This document shows, one piece after another, positions 33,326 to 46,022 of a DNA stretch of 47,514 bases. Source of the stretch: Fundidesulfovibrio agrisoli (GTDB lineage: Bacteria; Desulfobacterota; Desulfovibrionia; Desulfovibrionales; Desulfovibrionaceae); the NCBI RefSeq assembly GCF_022808715.1, contig NZ_JAKZKX010000018.1, positions 34,692-82,205 on the forward strand, read 5' to 3'. Under the pieces are notes generated by a model. The model had not been told where the DNA came from and ran no database searches. It saw nothing but the letters and a program-made list of their open reading frames with translations. Position numbers and translations under genes: made by a program. Every line of letters begins with the position of its first letter. The stretch's first letter is position 1.

Positions 33326-33751
33326 CTAGTCCTCCCCAACCTTCTGCGCCAGGCAGACCACGTACCCATCCGGGTCGCGCACGTACCACTCCCTCATGCC
33401 GTAGAAGCTGGTCTCCGGCTCCTTGATGGTGGGCACGATGGACTGGATGCGCCGGTGCAGGCCCTCCAGGTCCTCCACGACCACGTAGAGCGTCAGCGTG
33501 CCGCCCGTGGCCCGGCCCGTGAACAGGGGCAGCTCGCGCTCCAGGCTGTCGCGGCGGTTGACCATCACCGCCGCCGGGCCGGAGACGAACATGGCCCAGA
33601 TCAGGTCCGCGCCGGGCATGCGCCCGTGGTACATCCTGTGCTCAACGTCCACGCATTCGGCCACGCTGAAGCCCAGCAGGCCCACCCAGAAGTCGATGGA
33701 GCGGTTGACGTCCCCGACCATGAGATTTGTGGTGATGGATTGAGCGGCCAT
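33326..33751 (-). CDS. VOC (glyoxalase/bleomycin resistance) family protein
   Basis: A 141-residue protein of two beta-alpha-beta-beta-beta modules. The N-terminal TTNLMVGDVNRSIDFWVGLLGF and C-terminal FYGMREWYVRDPDGYVVCLAQ are the typical start and end of a VOC domain. His/Glu metal ligands are not complete at all expected sites (first-strand His is absent), so a metal-dependent lyase is uncertain. The ATG at 33751 has GGAGGTGA upstream. It lies downstream of the alaS terminator on the same strand. Confidence 0.85.
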   Translation of the reverse strand: MAAQSITTNLMVGDVNRSIDFWVGLLGFSVAECVDVEHRMYHGRMPGADLIWAMFVSGPAAVMVNRRDSLERELPLFTGRATGGTLTLYVVVEDLEGLHRRIQSIVPTIKEPETSFYGMREWYVRDPDGYVVCLAQKVGED

Positions 33752-33772
33752 GGGCCTCACCTCCGCTGAGAA

Positions 33773-33812
33773 TTGAAAAAGGCCGGCAGCCGTTTGGATA
33801 CGACTGCCGGCC
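33773..33812 (-). terminator. Terminator of alaS
   Basis: A 9-bp stem (33781-33789 with 33804-33812) followed on the - strand by TTTTTC (33780-33775). It lies 28 bp past the alaS stop and immediately upstream of the VOC ribosome binding site. Confidence 0.8.
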
Positions 33813-33839
33813 AGGTTATCTCCGAATTGCGTCCAGCCG

Positions 33840-36485
<2,646 letters not shown>

Positions 36486-36542
36486 GAAAAGTCTCCTTGG
36501 GAAGCGGCGATGCCCGCAGGCCCTCACGGGCCGGCGTATGAA

Positions 36543-37111
36543 TCAGCCCCCGGGCCGCATGCCCCGGGGGAAGGCGTTCATGTCCTCGATCATCTCCCTG
36601 TTCAGGGGCCCCACGGCCGTGGTCATCACCACGTAGGACCGCGAGCCCACGAAGCACAGGGTGTACTCTATCACCATCTCCGCGCCGTCCTTGCGCCCGA
36701 ACAGGCGCAGGTAGCGGCAGGGCAGCCCGCCCAGCTCCACCGCGCCGCTCTGTGAGACGCGCACGTCGAAGGTCAGACGTTCGGCGTTGCGCACGGCCGC
36801 GGCCTCCATCCTGGCCGGGTCGATGGGCGTCTGGTCAACCCAGACAGCGCCGAGCATCCTGCCGGAGCGGTTCGCGAACTGGTACTCGTACGCCGGGTTG
36901 GAGATGTCCTCCATCATTTCCCAGCGGGCCGGGTCGAAGTAGAAGGCGTAGCCGTCCATGCCGCGCACGGAGGGCATCCCGGCCATTTCCGGGGCCGGGG
37001 CGGGCGCAACGGCGGCGCCGCGCTTCTGCGCCGCGCAGCCGCAGAGGGCGGCCAGGGCCAGAGAAGCCCACAGTATCGCCCCGAGGCGCGCAGCCGCTCC
37101 GTGCGGGAGCA

Positions 37112-37112
<1 letters not shown>
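36543..37112 (-). CDS. Putative lipoprotein of unknown function
   Basis: A 189-residue exported protein with a lipoprotein signal: basic/hydrophobic 9-24 and lipobox LCGC with the acylated Cys at 26. An Ala/Pro-rich linker (about 30-42) leads to a mixed alpha/beta domain (about 50-180) with FYFDPARWEM, LPCRYLRLFGRKDGAEMVIE and SYVVMTTAVGPLNREMIEDM. I do not recognise the family. Its ATG shares bases with the recA stop (TGATG), so it is translationally coupled to recA; alaS follows. Confidence 0.8.
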
Positions 37113-38161
<1,049 letters not shown>

Positions 38162-38200
38162 GTGGGTGCGTCCTTGTTCGAAAGTGGGAAATGCCATGAG

Positions 38201-38229
38201 GCCATAGCAAATGCCCCGCCCCGGGGCAA
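38201..38229 (-). promoter_or_regulatory. Candidate recA promoter
   Basis: On the - strand TTGCCC (38229-38224) and TATGGC (38206-38201) are spaced by exactly 17 bases, 40 bases upstream of the recA start. Both boxes match only partly. Confidence 0.35.
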
Positions 38230-38329
38230 CGTCCATTTTTGCAGGACAACCAGGCCGTTTCCGGGCCGCAACGCTTGTCCCGCCGCCGGGGAACGGTTAC
38301 GCTCCCCCCAAACCCCGTGAGGAGGGCCT

Positions 38330-38743
38330 ATGAGCTTCTTGAAAGAGTTCAAGGAATTCGCCATGCGCGGCAACGTCATGGACCTGGCGGTGGGCGTCAT
38401 CATCGGCGCGGCTTTCGGCAAGATCGTCTCTTCCCTGGTGGCGGACGTCATCATGCCGCCCGTGGGGATGCTCCTGGGCGGGGTGGACTTCACCAGCCTC
38501 AAGCTCACCCTGGCCCCGCCCATCGAGGGCATGAAGGGCGCCACCCTGAACTACGGGAACTTCATCCAGGCCCTGGTGGATTTCATCATCGTGGCCTTCG
38601 CCATCTTCCTGATGGTCAAGGGGCTGAACACCCTCAAGCGCAGGATGGAGGCCCCCGCGCCGGACGCCCCGCCGCCGCCCGTCCCGGCGGACGTGGCCCT
38701 GCTCACGGAGATCCGCGACCTGCTCAAGGCCCAAAAGGCCTAG
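38330..38743 (+). CDS. mscL: Large-conductance mechanosensitive channel MscL
   Basis: A 137-residue channel that opens on hypo-osmotic shock. The N-terminal amphipathic helix ([20 protein letters not shown]), pore helix TM1 ([20 protein letters not shown]), TM2 (about 82-102) and a cytoplasmic C-terminal helix bundle ([12 protein letters not shown]) are all present at normal length. The Pro-rich stretch ([10 protein letters not shown]) before the last helix is a little longer than usual. ATG follows GAGGAGG. Divergent from recA. Confidence 0.96.
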   Translation: MSFLKEFKEFAMRGNVMDLAVGVIIGAAFGKIVSSLVADVIMPPVGMLLGGVDFTSLKLTLAPPIEGMKGATLNYGNFIQALVDFIIVAFAIFLMVKGLNTLKRRMEAPAPDAPPPPVPADVALLTEIRDLLKAQKA

Positions 38744-38813
38744 CCTCGCCTTTTGCCGCGCTCGCTGATAGGCATGCGCCGGGCGACGCTCCTTCGGGGG
38801 CGGCCGCATCCGC

Positions 38814-39917
38814 ATGAAGGAGACTCTTTTCCCCGCCATGAAACAATACGACGCCCTGGCCATGTTCTCCGGCGGCCTGGATTCCATCCTGGCCGCCAAA
38901 ACCATCATCGAGCAGGGGCTTTCCGTGCTCGGCCTGCACTTCGTCAGCCCCTTCTTCGGCCACCCGGACAAGGTGGCCCATTGGTCCGAAACCTACGGGC
39001 TGGACATCGAGACCGTGGACGTGGGCGACGAATTCGTCGCGCTGCTGGCCTCGCGCCCGCCCCACGGCGTGGGCAAGTGCCTGAACCCCTGTGTGGACTG
39101 CAAAATCCTCATGCTCAGGCGCTGCAAGGAGCTGATGCCCGTCTACGGCGCCAAGATGATCCTCACCGGGGAGGTCAAGGGCCAGCGCCCCATGTCCCAG
39201 CGGCGCGACGCCCTGGACGTTATCAGCCGCCAGGCGGGCGTGCGCGACGTGCTCTTGCGCCCGCTCTCGGCCCTGAACATGAAGCCCTCACCCGCCGAAA
39301 TCGACGGCCTGGTGGACCGCGAGAAGCTGCACAACTTCAACGGCCGCACCCGCAAGCCCCAGTTCGCCCTGGCCAAGCGCCTGGGCATCACCGAGTATCC
39401 GCAGCCCGCCGGGGGCTGCAAGCTGACCATCCTGGATTCGGCCAAACGCTACGTGCCCCTGTTCGAGCACGCCGACCCGCCGCGCGCAGCGGACTTCCAC
39501 CTGGCCAACGTGGGCAGGCAGTTCTGGGCCGGGCCGCACTGGCTGGCCATGGGCCGCAACCAGGAGGACAACGCCGCCCTGGCCGAACTGGCCCAGGCCG
39601 GGGACATCCTGCTGGACGTGAAGGACCACCCGAGCCCCTTCGGGCTCATCCGGCCCCTGCCCGGGGCGGACTGGAGCCGCGCCGCCCTGGAGGACGCCGC
39701 CGCGCTGCTGGCCTCCTACTCGCCCAAGGCCGTGGCGGCGGCCGGGAGCAGGAACGGCCCCATCATTGTGCTGGCCACTCGCGGCGGCGAGACCACGGAG
39801 CTGGAAGTGACGCCCGAACGCGCATCGCGCCTTGGGCTCGCGGAGTTGGACTGGGAGAGCTGCCTGCCCGCCAAGCGGGCCATGTTCGGCGAGGGAGACC
39901 AGGACGACGGGTATTGA
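38814..39917 (+). CDS. PP-loop (MnmA/ThiI-like) tRNA thiolation protein fused to an NFACT-R-like domain
   Basis: A 367-residue soluble protein. Residues about 10-215 are a PP-loop ATP pyrophosphatase of the tRNA thiouridylase type: FSGGLDS (18-24), a cysteine motif KCLNPCVDCK (about 87-96), MILTGEVKGQRPMSQRRDAL (about 118-137) and YPQPAGGCKLT as in MnmA. Residues about 230-345 match the pattern of NFACT-R (DUF814): LAMGRNQEDNAAL, then DILLDVKDHPSPFGLIRPL and ALEDAAALLASYSPKA. The expected role is ATP-dependent sulfur insertion into tRNA, with the second domain contacting RNA or the ribosome. ATG 38814 has a weak ribosome binding site; ATG 38838 is an alternative with AAGGAG 15 bases upstream. 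It lies 70 bp after mscL. Confidence 0.8.
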   Translation: MKETLFPAMKQYDALAMFSGGLDSILAAKTIIEQGLSVLGLHFVSPFFGHPDKVAHWSETYGLDIETVDVGDEFVALLASRPPHGVGKCLNPCVDCKILMLRRCKELMPVYGAKMILTGEVKGQRPMSQRRDALDVISRQAGVRDVLLRPLSALNMKPSPAEIDGLVDREKLHNFNGRTRKPQFALAKRLGITEYPQPAGGCKLTILDSAKRYVPLFEHADPPRAADFHLANVGRQFWAGPHWLAMGRNQEDNAALAELAQAGDILLDVKDHPSPFGLIRPLPGADWSRAALEDAAALLASYSPKAVAAAGSRNGPIIVLATRGGETTELEVTPERASRLGLAELDWESCLPAKRAMFGEGDQDDGY

Positions 39918-39967
39918 GGCGGAGGGTCGCCGCGCCACCCGGGGATGCGGCGCGGCGCGCCATGACT

Positions 39968-40762
39968 TCAAGGACGAGCGGCGCTTCTGGTGAAGTTCTC
40001 TTCCAGGTGGGCAAGAAATGCGGCCATCATCGCTTCTGCGCTCGCCTTGGGGCGCGGGAAGCTCTCCAGCAGCCCGTTGACGAGCAGGACGGCGGGGATG
40101 GGCACGGCAAGCGTCGGCTTTGCCGCCGCGCCATTGAACGAGGCGAGCGCGCTTCCCAAATCGTACGCCAGAGGGATCTTTTTCATCATATTGCCCGGCT
40201 TGAAGATCTGCGCACAGCATTCCCGAGGCGAACTGACCATGTATTGGCGGCACACCAGAGGCCGGAATGCATATACCGAGCAGGCCCCGTCCACAAGAAA
40301 CGGGCAAGCCAGCTGGAGCTCCCAATACTTTTTCTGCACCTCCACCAGGCGTTTCGAATCGGTAAAGCAATTCGCGTGGGAGTCGAGCATCTCGGCCAGC
40401 AGGCCATGCCTCTCAAGGATCTGGAGCATGGACCGCAGCGCTGCTTTCACCCGCGCCCGCTCCTTCGGCTCCATCAAGGAGACTATGTGGGCGAGCAGCA
40501 GCGCCTCGTGATCGGACATCACGATCAGCTGATAACAACAGGAGACGCACCCCTTCTCGCATGACGCGCGGGAGCCTTCCGCGGCGGCGGCCGCCAATGC
40601 GTGAGCGATCAGCTCGTTCGAGAGTGAAAATATCTCCGGCAGGATGTCCACCAGGGCGACCTCCCCTTCCGGCGGGAAGAACGCGCATGAGACGGATATC
40701 CCCGAAGCAAAATCGATGTGAAGATTCTTCCCCGAAGCGGCGTCGCTTATGCGGATGTCCAT
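39968..40762 (-). CDS. YkgJ family cysteine cluster protein
   Basis: A 264-residue protein with the cysteine arrangement of the YkgJ/CxxCxxCC (UPF0153) family: CEKGCVSCC (about 68-76), then CPFLVDGACSVYAFRPLVCRQ spread over about 147-167 and a further ECC near 176. These Cys residues are thought to bind zinc or an Fe-S cluster. No catalytic role is known. Its base composition is noticeably less GC-rich and its codons less biased than the neighbours, which could mean later acquisition. The ATG at 40762 has GGGGAAGG only 1-2 bases upstream, closer than usual. It lies downstream of a terminator and convergent with the PP-loop gene. Confidence 0.82.
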   Translation of the reverse strand: MDIRISDAASGKNLHIDFASGISVSCAFFPPEGEVALVDILPEIFSLSNELIAHALAAAAAEGSRASCEKGCVSCCYQLIVMSDHEALLLAHIVSLMEPKERARVKAALRSMLQILERHGLLAEMLDSHANCFTDSKRLVEVQKKYWELQLACPFLVDGACSVYAFRPLVCRQYMVSSPRECCAQIFKPGNMMKKIPLAYDLGSALASFNGAAAKPTLAVPIPAVLLVNGLLESFPRPKASAEAMMAAFLAHLEENFTRSAARP

Positions 40763-40986
40763 GCCTTCCCCACAATGAGCATGCTCGCAAGCCGGGTCGG
40801 ATCTCCCCCGTGAACGCGAGGCGCGTTGGCGGCCCGATCGAGGATCGCCGCCCTTTCCGATGGCGACTCGTTCGCCAGCCTTTCTCACCGGCAGCCTACC
40901 AAGCCCGGGCAGGGCAAGCAAGCGACCCGCCGCCCGGAACGGGTTTCGCCCCATGCGCCGCCAGGAGGGCGGCGATCCCCCGCCCA

Positions 40987-41024
40987 CGAAAAAACGCGGC
41001 GCGCGGGGGAACCCGCGCGCCGCG
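40987..41024 (-). terminator. Terminator of the beta-hydroxyacid dehydrogenase gene
   Basis: A perfect 13-bp stem (40995-41007 with 41012-41024, 4-base loop), followed on the - strand by six T residues. It lies 25 bp past the stop of the dehydrogenase gene. Confidence 0.85.
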
Positions 41025-41049
41025 CAATCCATTTCTCAACCGGCCGGGG

Positions 41050-41964
41050 CTAGTCTTCGGCGATCTTCTGCAAGGCCAGGTACAGGGCCTGCGTTCCGTT
41101 CGACCCGAAGCCCATGGCCTGGGCCTCGCGGTAGATCTCCTCCACGAGCATCAGGCCTTTGAGCCTGAAGCCCATACGCTTGGACTCCTCCACCACGATG
41201 CCCATATCCTTGATGAAGTGGTCGATGATGAAGCCCGGGGCGTAATCGTCCTTCAAGATGCGGGGCCAGAGGTTGTTCAGGGCCGGGCAGGCCGCCGCGC
41301 CCGTGGCGATGGACTCCAGCACCCTGGAGGGCTCCAGGCCCGCGCGCACCGCGTAGAGCAGGCTCTCGCACACGCCGATCATGTGCCCGGCGATGACGAT
41401 CTGGTTGCACATCTTGGCGTGCTGCCCGCTGCCCGCCGGCCCCTGGTGCACGATGGTCTTGCCCATGGCCCCGAACAGGGGGCGCACCGCCTCGAACACC
41501 TCGGGCGCGCCGCCCACCATGATGGAGAGCGCGGCGTTGCGCGCGCCCACGTCCCCGCCGGAGACAGGGGCGTCCAGGGCGAACATCCCGGCGTCCTCGG
41601 CCTTGTCCGCGATCTCCACGGCCAGGCTGGGGCTATTGGTGGTCATGTCCACCAGGACGGCCCCCGTCCCTGCCCCGGCGAACACGCCGTCCGCGCCGAA
41701 ATAGACCTCGCGCACGTCCTTGGGGAAGCCCACGATGGTGAACACCACGTCGGAGGCCTGGGCCACGTCCCTGGGGGTGTCGGCCCAGGTTGCCCCCCTC
41801 GCCAGCAGGGGCTCCGCCTTGAGTTTGCTGCGGTTGTAGACGGTCATCGCATATCCGGCGTCCATCAGGTGCCCGCACATGGAGCTGCCCATGATTCCGG
41901 TGCCGATCCAGCCGATGCGCGTGACGGAGGGGTCCGCCGGGCGCAGGTTTGTCGTGTTCGTCAT
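41050..41964 (-). CDS. NAD(P)-dependent beta-hydroxyacid dehydrogenase (3-hydroxyisobutyrate dehydrogenase family)
   Basis: A 304-residue oxidoreductase. The Rossmann motif is GWIGTGIMGSSM (about 18-29), the substrate-binding motif is DAPVSGGDVGARNAAL (about 131-146) and the catalytic Lys is in GSGQHAKMCNQ (about 180-190). The C-terminal all-alpha domain ends the protein. The family includes 3-hydroxyisobutyrate, tartronate-semialdehyde and glyoxylate/succinic semialdehyde reductases; the substrate here cannot be told. The ATG at 41964 follows GAGGAAC. It appears monocistronic. Confidence 0.9.
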   Translation of the reverse strand: MTNTTNLRPADPSVTRIGWIGTGIMGSSMCGHLMDAGYAMTVYNRSKLKAEPLLARGATWADTPRDVAQASDVVFTIVGFPKDVREVYFGADGVFAGAGTGAVLVDMTTNSPSLAVEIADKAEDAGMFALDAPVSGGDVGARNAALSIMVGGAPEVFEAVRPLFGAMGKTIVHQGPAGSGQHAKMCNQIVIAGHMIGVCESLLYAVRAGLEPSRVLESIATGAAACPALNNLWPRILKDDYAPGFIIDHFIKDMGIVVEESKRMGFRLKGLMLVEEIYREAQAMGFGSNGTQALYLALQKIAED

Positions 41965-42284
41965 GGCTGTTCCTCGCTTCGCAGTAACGATTCCGTGATC
42001 TCGCCGCGTCATAGCCCAGAGTGGCGGAAAAGGCCACGAACCCGGACATTGCTTCGCCTGGCGAATAGCCGGCGCGGGGACGCCGATCCCCCCAAAATCG
42101 GAGACGGTTGCAGGCGCGATATGAGAGGGCTACCCGTCTGCCATCACATCGTCACCAAGTTCAACATAACGCTTGAACACAATTGTCAAATCATTGTATT
42201 CTTTGCGATGAATGCCGTGCGATCCGATTCGCACGCACCATCCCGAATCAACCCCAGCGTTGATGACCACCTTTGGAGGAGTTC
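41965..42284. other. Divergent intergenic region between dehydrogenase and chemoreceptor genes
   Basis: This 320-bp gap has no gene I can support. Its right half (42140-42230) is unusually AT-rich for the window and holds an inverted repeat and a possible promoter for the chemoreceptor. The left part should hold the dehydrogenase promoter, which I cannot place. Confidence 0.6.
42159..42200 (+). promoter_or_regulatory. Inverted repeat and candidate promoter upstream of the first chemoreceptor
   Basis: GTTCAA (42159-42164) and TTGAAC (42173-42178) form a perfect inverted repeat separated by 8 bases. The right arm could be a -35 box, with TGTATT (42195-42200) as -10 after 16 bases, so the repeat may be an operator covering the -35. 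Confidence 0.35.
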
Positions 42285-44051
42285 ATGCAGTTTTCCGTTC
42301 GTTCCAAGATGATGTTCGGTTTCGGGCTGGTGCTCGCCGCCATGGCGGTGGGTGCGGCAATAATGGCCCTGTCCCTGGGAACGGTCCGCGAGAGGGCTGC
42401 CCTGGTCCGCTCCGAAAGCCTGCCCTTCGCGGGCCGGGCGGCCACCATGAAGCTCATGGCGGTGGAGGTGCAGCAGTACCTCACCGACGTCTCCGCCACC
42501 GGGGAGGAGGACGGCCTGGCCGACGCCGAGAAGTCCGCCGCCGCGTTCCGCGAGGCCCTGGGCGAGTTCAAAGCCATGTTCACCCGCGAGAAGGACGCCA
42601 GGATGCTCGCCGAGGTCGAGGCCATCGGCAAGCTCTTCGATGAGATGTACGCCCTGGGCAAGCGCATGGCCGGGGTCTACGTGAAGGACGGGCGCGAGGC
42701 GGGCAACCTCATCATGAAGGATTTCGACGCCAAGACGGACGCCCTTGCCGACCGGATCGCCCCCTTGCAGGAGGGCCAGTACAAGGAGGCCGACGAACAG
42801 GTGGAGGCCGTGGTCGCCGACATCTCGGGCGACCTCAAGCTGCAGCTCGGGCTGCTCGCGGTCTCCCTGTGCATCGGGCTTGCGGCGGCGGTGTGGGTCT
42901 CCCGCAGCATCCTGAACCAGTTGGGCGCGGAGCCGGCCGTGGTGGCCGCGCTGGCCGACGCCATCGCCAAGGGCGAGCTTGCCCGGGTGCTCACGGCCCG
43001 CACCGGCAAGGAGAGGGGCGTCCACTCCGCCATGCTGGACATGGCCTGCAAGCTTCAGGCTGCCTTCGAGGAGGTGCACGCCGAAAAGGCGGATGCCCTG
43101 GCCAAGTCCGAGGAGGCCGAGCTGGCCCGCCATGAAGCCCTGGAGGCCCGGGCCATGGCCGAGCGATCCCGCCTGGAGGGCCTGCGCGAGGCCGCCGAAC
43201 GGCTGGACAGCTTCGCCGGGGAGATGGCCTCCCTGGGCCAGGCACTGGGCTCCCGAGTGGAGCAGGTGGTGGACGGCACCCGCGAGCAGAGCCAGCGCAC
43301 CATGGAGACCGCCACCGCCATGGAGGAGATGGCCGCCACCGTGCTGGAGGTCGCCGGCACCGCGGCCAAGGCCGCGGAAATTTCCGGCGAGGCGGGCAAG
43401 CAGGCCCGCAAGGGGCTTGAGGTCGTGCAGGAGGTGGTGGCCGCCACGGACGAGGTGCGCAACCGCTCCGTGGCCATGAAGACCAGCCTGGACAGCCTGG
43501 GCACCCACGCCGAGGGCATCGGCAGGATCATGACCGTCATCTCCGACATAGCGGACCAGACCAACCTGCTGGCCTTGAACGCCGCCATCGAGGCGGCCCG
43601 CGCGGGCGACGCGGGGCGCGGCTTCGCGGTCGTGGCCGACGAGGTCCGCAAGCTGGCCGAGAAGACCATGCAGGCCACGGGCGAGGTGTCCTCCGTGGTC
43701 GCGGCCATCCAGGCCGGCGTGAAGGAGAACATCGTGGGCATGGAGGGCACGGCCACGGCAGCCAGCAGAACCTCCGACCTGGCCGGCGGCGCGGGCAGGA
43801 CCCTCATGGAGATCGTGGCCCGGATCGAAGGCACCGCGGACCAGGTCCGGGCCATCGCAACGGCTTCCGAGCAGCAGTCCCAGGCCTCGGAGGAGATCAA
43901 CCAGGCCGTGAGCGCGGTGAGCCAGATCGCCGTTCGCACCTCGGAGGAGATGATCTCCGCCGGGCGAGACCTCGAGCGCCTCTCCGGCGCGGCCGCCAAC
44001 CTCAAGGACCTCGTAGACGGCATGCGCCGCGAAGCCATCGCCGCTTCCTAG
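42285..44051 (+). CDS. Methyl-accepting chemotaxis protein with periplasmic helical sensor domain
   Basis: A 588-residue chemoreceptor. TM1 (about 10-32), a periplasmic helical domain (about 35-188) resembling a four-helix bundle sensor, TM2 (about 188-210, [20 protein letters not shown]), a HAMP-like linker and a cytoplasmic coiled-coil ending in the MCP signalling hairpin with [20 protein letters not shown] (about 423-442) and [17 protein letters not shown]. It would signal to CheA/CheW, not encoded here. ATG at 42285 has TTTGGAGGAG upstream. Ligand unknown. A hairpin terminator follows. Confidence 0.93.
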   Translation: MQFSVRSKMMFGFGLVLAAMAVGAAIMALSLGTVRERAALVRSESLPFAGRAATMKLMAVEVQQYLTDVSATGEEDGLADAEKSAAAFREALGEFKAMFTREKDARMLAEVEAIGKLFDEMYALGKRMAGVYVKDGREAGNLIMKDFDAKTDALADRIAPLQEGQYKEADEQVEAVVADISGDLKLQLGLLAVSLCIGLAAAVWVSRSILNQLGAEPAVVAALADAIAKGELARVLTARTGKERGVHSAMLDMACKLQAAFEEVHAEKADALAKSEEAELARHEALEARAMAERSRLEGLREAAERLDSFAGEMASLGQALGSRVEQVVDGTREQSQRTMETATAMEEMAATVLEVAGTAAKAAEISGEAGKQARKGLEVVQEVVAATDEVRNRSVAMKTSLDSLGTHAEGIGRIMTVISDIADQTNLLALNAAIEAARAGDAGRGFAVVADEVRKLAEKTMQATGEVSSVVAAIQAGVKENIVGMEGTATAASRTSDLAGGAGRTLMEIVARIEGTADQVRAIATASEQQSQASEEINQAVSAVSQIAVRTSEEMISAGRDLERLSGAAANLKDLVDGMRREAIAAS

Positions 44052-44065
44052 CCCATCCCTTTCCC

Positions 44066-44101
44066 GCCCCGGGGCCGCCTGACGGCCCCGGGGCTCCGTT
44101 T
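44066..44101 (+). terminator. Terminator after the first chemoreceptor gene
   Basis: A perfect 12-bp stem (44066-44077 with 44083-44094, loop CCTGA) followed by TCCGTTT. The T run is short but the stem is very stable. Confidence 0.6.
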
Positions 44102-44198
44102 CAGCCTCATCCCTCATTGCATCCACCCCGCATTGTGCAGGCATCTGCCACAGCTAAGCCCTTCCCTTGCGCTTTCCGTTTCGCTACTATCGAGACAA

Positions 44199-44220
44199 GA
44201 ATTGAAAACTTCAACAATTC
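44199..44220. promoter_or_regulatory. Nested inverted repeat upstream of the second chemoreceptor
   Basis: GAATTG (44199-44204) and CAATTC (44215-44220) form a perfect inverted repeat around TTGAA-AAC-TTCAA (44202-44214). It lies 20 bases upstream of the start in AT-rich DNA and may be an operator. Confidence 0.35.
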
Positions 44221-44239
44221 GAACACGGGATGTAATGCT

Positions 44240-45826
44240 ATGGGCGTAAGATTTCTCGTTTCTCCATGGTGGGTCTCCGCTCTGACAGTATCTTCCTGCG
44301 CCACATTGATGCTGCTTTGGGCGTCTGGTGTATCAATCACAGGTGGCCTTGTCGCATCGCTCGTCTTCATATCTTTATCAATATTGACGGCGATGCTGTT
44401 ATCGAAAAACGAAACAACGTTGCGGGCGCTCGCGAAGCCCCTCAAGCGCATCTCCGAAGGCGACTATTCGGCGCGCGTTGAAGACCTGCAGCATGAGGCC
44501 TGCGGCACCGCAAGCTTCTTCGCCGCGACGGCAAAGGCCGCGGTGGACAAGCTGCTTGGCGAGCTCGGCTTCGCCCGGGGCGTGCTCATGGGCATGGCCA
44601 CCCCGTGCGTGGTGGTGGACGTGGAGCAGGTGCTGCGCTTCACCAACAAGAACCTGCTGCGCATCCTGGAGCAGGACGGCGTCCCCAACGACTACTACGG
44701 CCAGAACGTGGCCTATTTCTTCTACGGCGACGCCTCCCGCCCCACGGTGCTCGGCGTGGCCATGCAGGAGAACCGCGAGATCACCAAAGAGGTGGAGCTC
44801 ACCGGGCGCAAGGGCGGCAAGCGCAGCCTGCGCATCGACGCCTCCCCGCTCTACGGCTTGGACGGCAAGCTGATGGGCTCGCTGTGCGTCTACGCCGACC
44901 TGACCGAACTGCGCGTGCAGGAGGCCAGCCTGCTGGAGACCAACGCCCGCGTGGCCAGCGGGTCGGCCCAGGCCGACGAGATCAGCGGGCAGGTGGCCCA
45001 GGCCGCGCAGCAGTTGGCCGGTATCGTCGCCTCCTCCCACACCGGGGCCGAGCAGCAGAACACGCGCATCGCGGAGACGCTGGCGGCCATGTCCGAAATG
45101 AACGGCACCGTGCTGGAGGTGGCGCGCAACGCCTCCCAGGCGGCGGAGACCTCCTCCCAGGCCCGCAGGCAGGCCGAGGACGGGGCCGGAGTCGTGGGCA
45201 AGGTGGTGGACGGCATCGCCCAGGTGCAGACCGAGGCCCTGGCCCTCAAGCAGGACATGGCCAACCTTGGCGGACAGGCCGACGCCATCGGCAGGATCAT
45301 GAACGTCATCAGCGACATAGCCGACCAGACCAACCTGCTGGCCTTAAACGCCGCCATCGAGGCCGCCCGCGCGGGCGAGGCGGGAAGAGGCTTCGCCGTG
45401 GTGGCCGACGAGGTGCGCAAGCTCGCCGAGAAGACCATGACCGCCACCAAGGAGGTGGGCGAGGCCATCTCCGGCATCCAGCAGGGAACCGCGCACAGCA
45501 TCCAGAGCGTGGAGCGCGCGGTGCAACGCATCGACGAGGCCACGGGCCTGGCCGGGCAGTCCGGCCAATCCCTGCAAGAGATCGTGCGCCTGGTGGAGGC
45601 CACGGCGGACCAGGTGCGCTCCATCGCGGCGGCCAGCGAGCAGCAGTCCGCCGCCAGCGAGCAGATCAACCGCTCCGTGGAGGACGTGAGCAACATCTCC
45701 CGGGCCACCGCCCAGGACATGACCCTGGCCGCCAGGGCCGTGGACGAGCTGGCGGGCCGCGCCCGGGTGCTGCGAGAGATCATCGAGGGCCTGCAAGGCA
45801 ACGCCGCCCGGCGAGCCCTGACCTGA
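44240..45826 (+). CDS. Methyl-accepting chemotaxis protein with PAS domain
   Basis: A 528-residue chemoreceptor. Two membrane helices (about 8-30 and 33-53) are joined by a very short periplasmic turn, so sensing is cytoplasmic. A HAMP-like stretch (about 60-85, [18 protein letters not shown]) leads to a PAS domain (about 105-225, [22 protein letters not shown]) and then the MCP signalling domain with [20 protein letters not shown] (about 356-375). PAS may bind heme, flavin or a small metabolite; which is not shown. The first 230 bp of the gene are far less GC-rich than the rest. The ATG at 44240 lacks a good ribosome binding site. The signalling region is near-identical in places to that of the preceding receptor. 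Confidence 0.9.
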   Translation: MGVRFLVSPWWVSALTVSSCATLMLLWASGVSITGGLVASLVFISLSILTAMLLSKNETTLRALAKPLKRISEGDYSARVEDLQHEACGTASFFAATAKAAVDKLLGELGFARGVLMGMATPCVVVDVEQVLRFTNKNLLRILEQDGVPNDYYGQNVAYFFYGDASRPTVLGVAMQENREITKEVELTGRKGGKRSLRIDASPLYGLDGKLMGSLCVYADLTELRVQEASLLETNARVASGSAQADEISGQVAQAAQQLAGIVASSHTGAEQQNTRIAETLAAMSEMNGTVLEVARNASQAAETSSQARRQAEDGAGVVGKVVDGIAQVQTEALALKQDMANLGGQADAIGRIMNVISDIADQTNLLALNAAIEAARAGEAGRGFAVVADEVRKLAEKTMTATKEVGEAISGIQQGTAHSIQSVERAVQRIDEATGLAGQSGQSLQEIVRLVEATADQVRSIAAASEQQSAASEQINRSVEDVSNISRATAQDMTLAARAVDELAGRARVLREIIEGLQGNAARRALT

Positions 45827-45850
45827 CCAAAACACCCAAGGAACGAAACG

Positions 45851-45889
45851 GCCCGCGGCAGGCCCCCGATCAGGGGATCGGCCGCGGGC
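45851..45889. terminator. Nested hairpin after the second chemoreceptor gene
   Basis: GCCCGCGGC (45851-45859) pairs with GCCGCGGGC (45881-45889) and encloses an inner CCCC-GATCA-GGGG hairpin. No T run follows, so a terminator role is uncertain. Confidence 0.35.
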
Positions 45890-46022
45890 TCCCGCTGTCG
45901 CGCCCTCTCTCGGACTTCCCAAGCAGGGCAAACTCCGATTTACTGCCTCTCGCCTCCTCTGGTAGCATCGGGTAACCGCCGTCTCCCCTTCGGGAGGCAG
46001 AACCCGGAAGGAGAGCCGACCC

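Noticed and set aside
38162-38329. A LexA/SOS box upstream of recA
   Set aside because: No convincing palindromic LexA site was found by eye in the recA leader.
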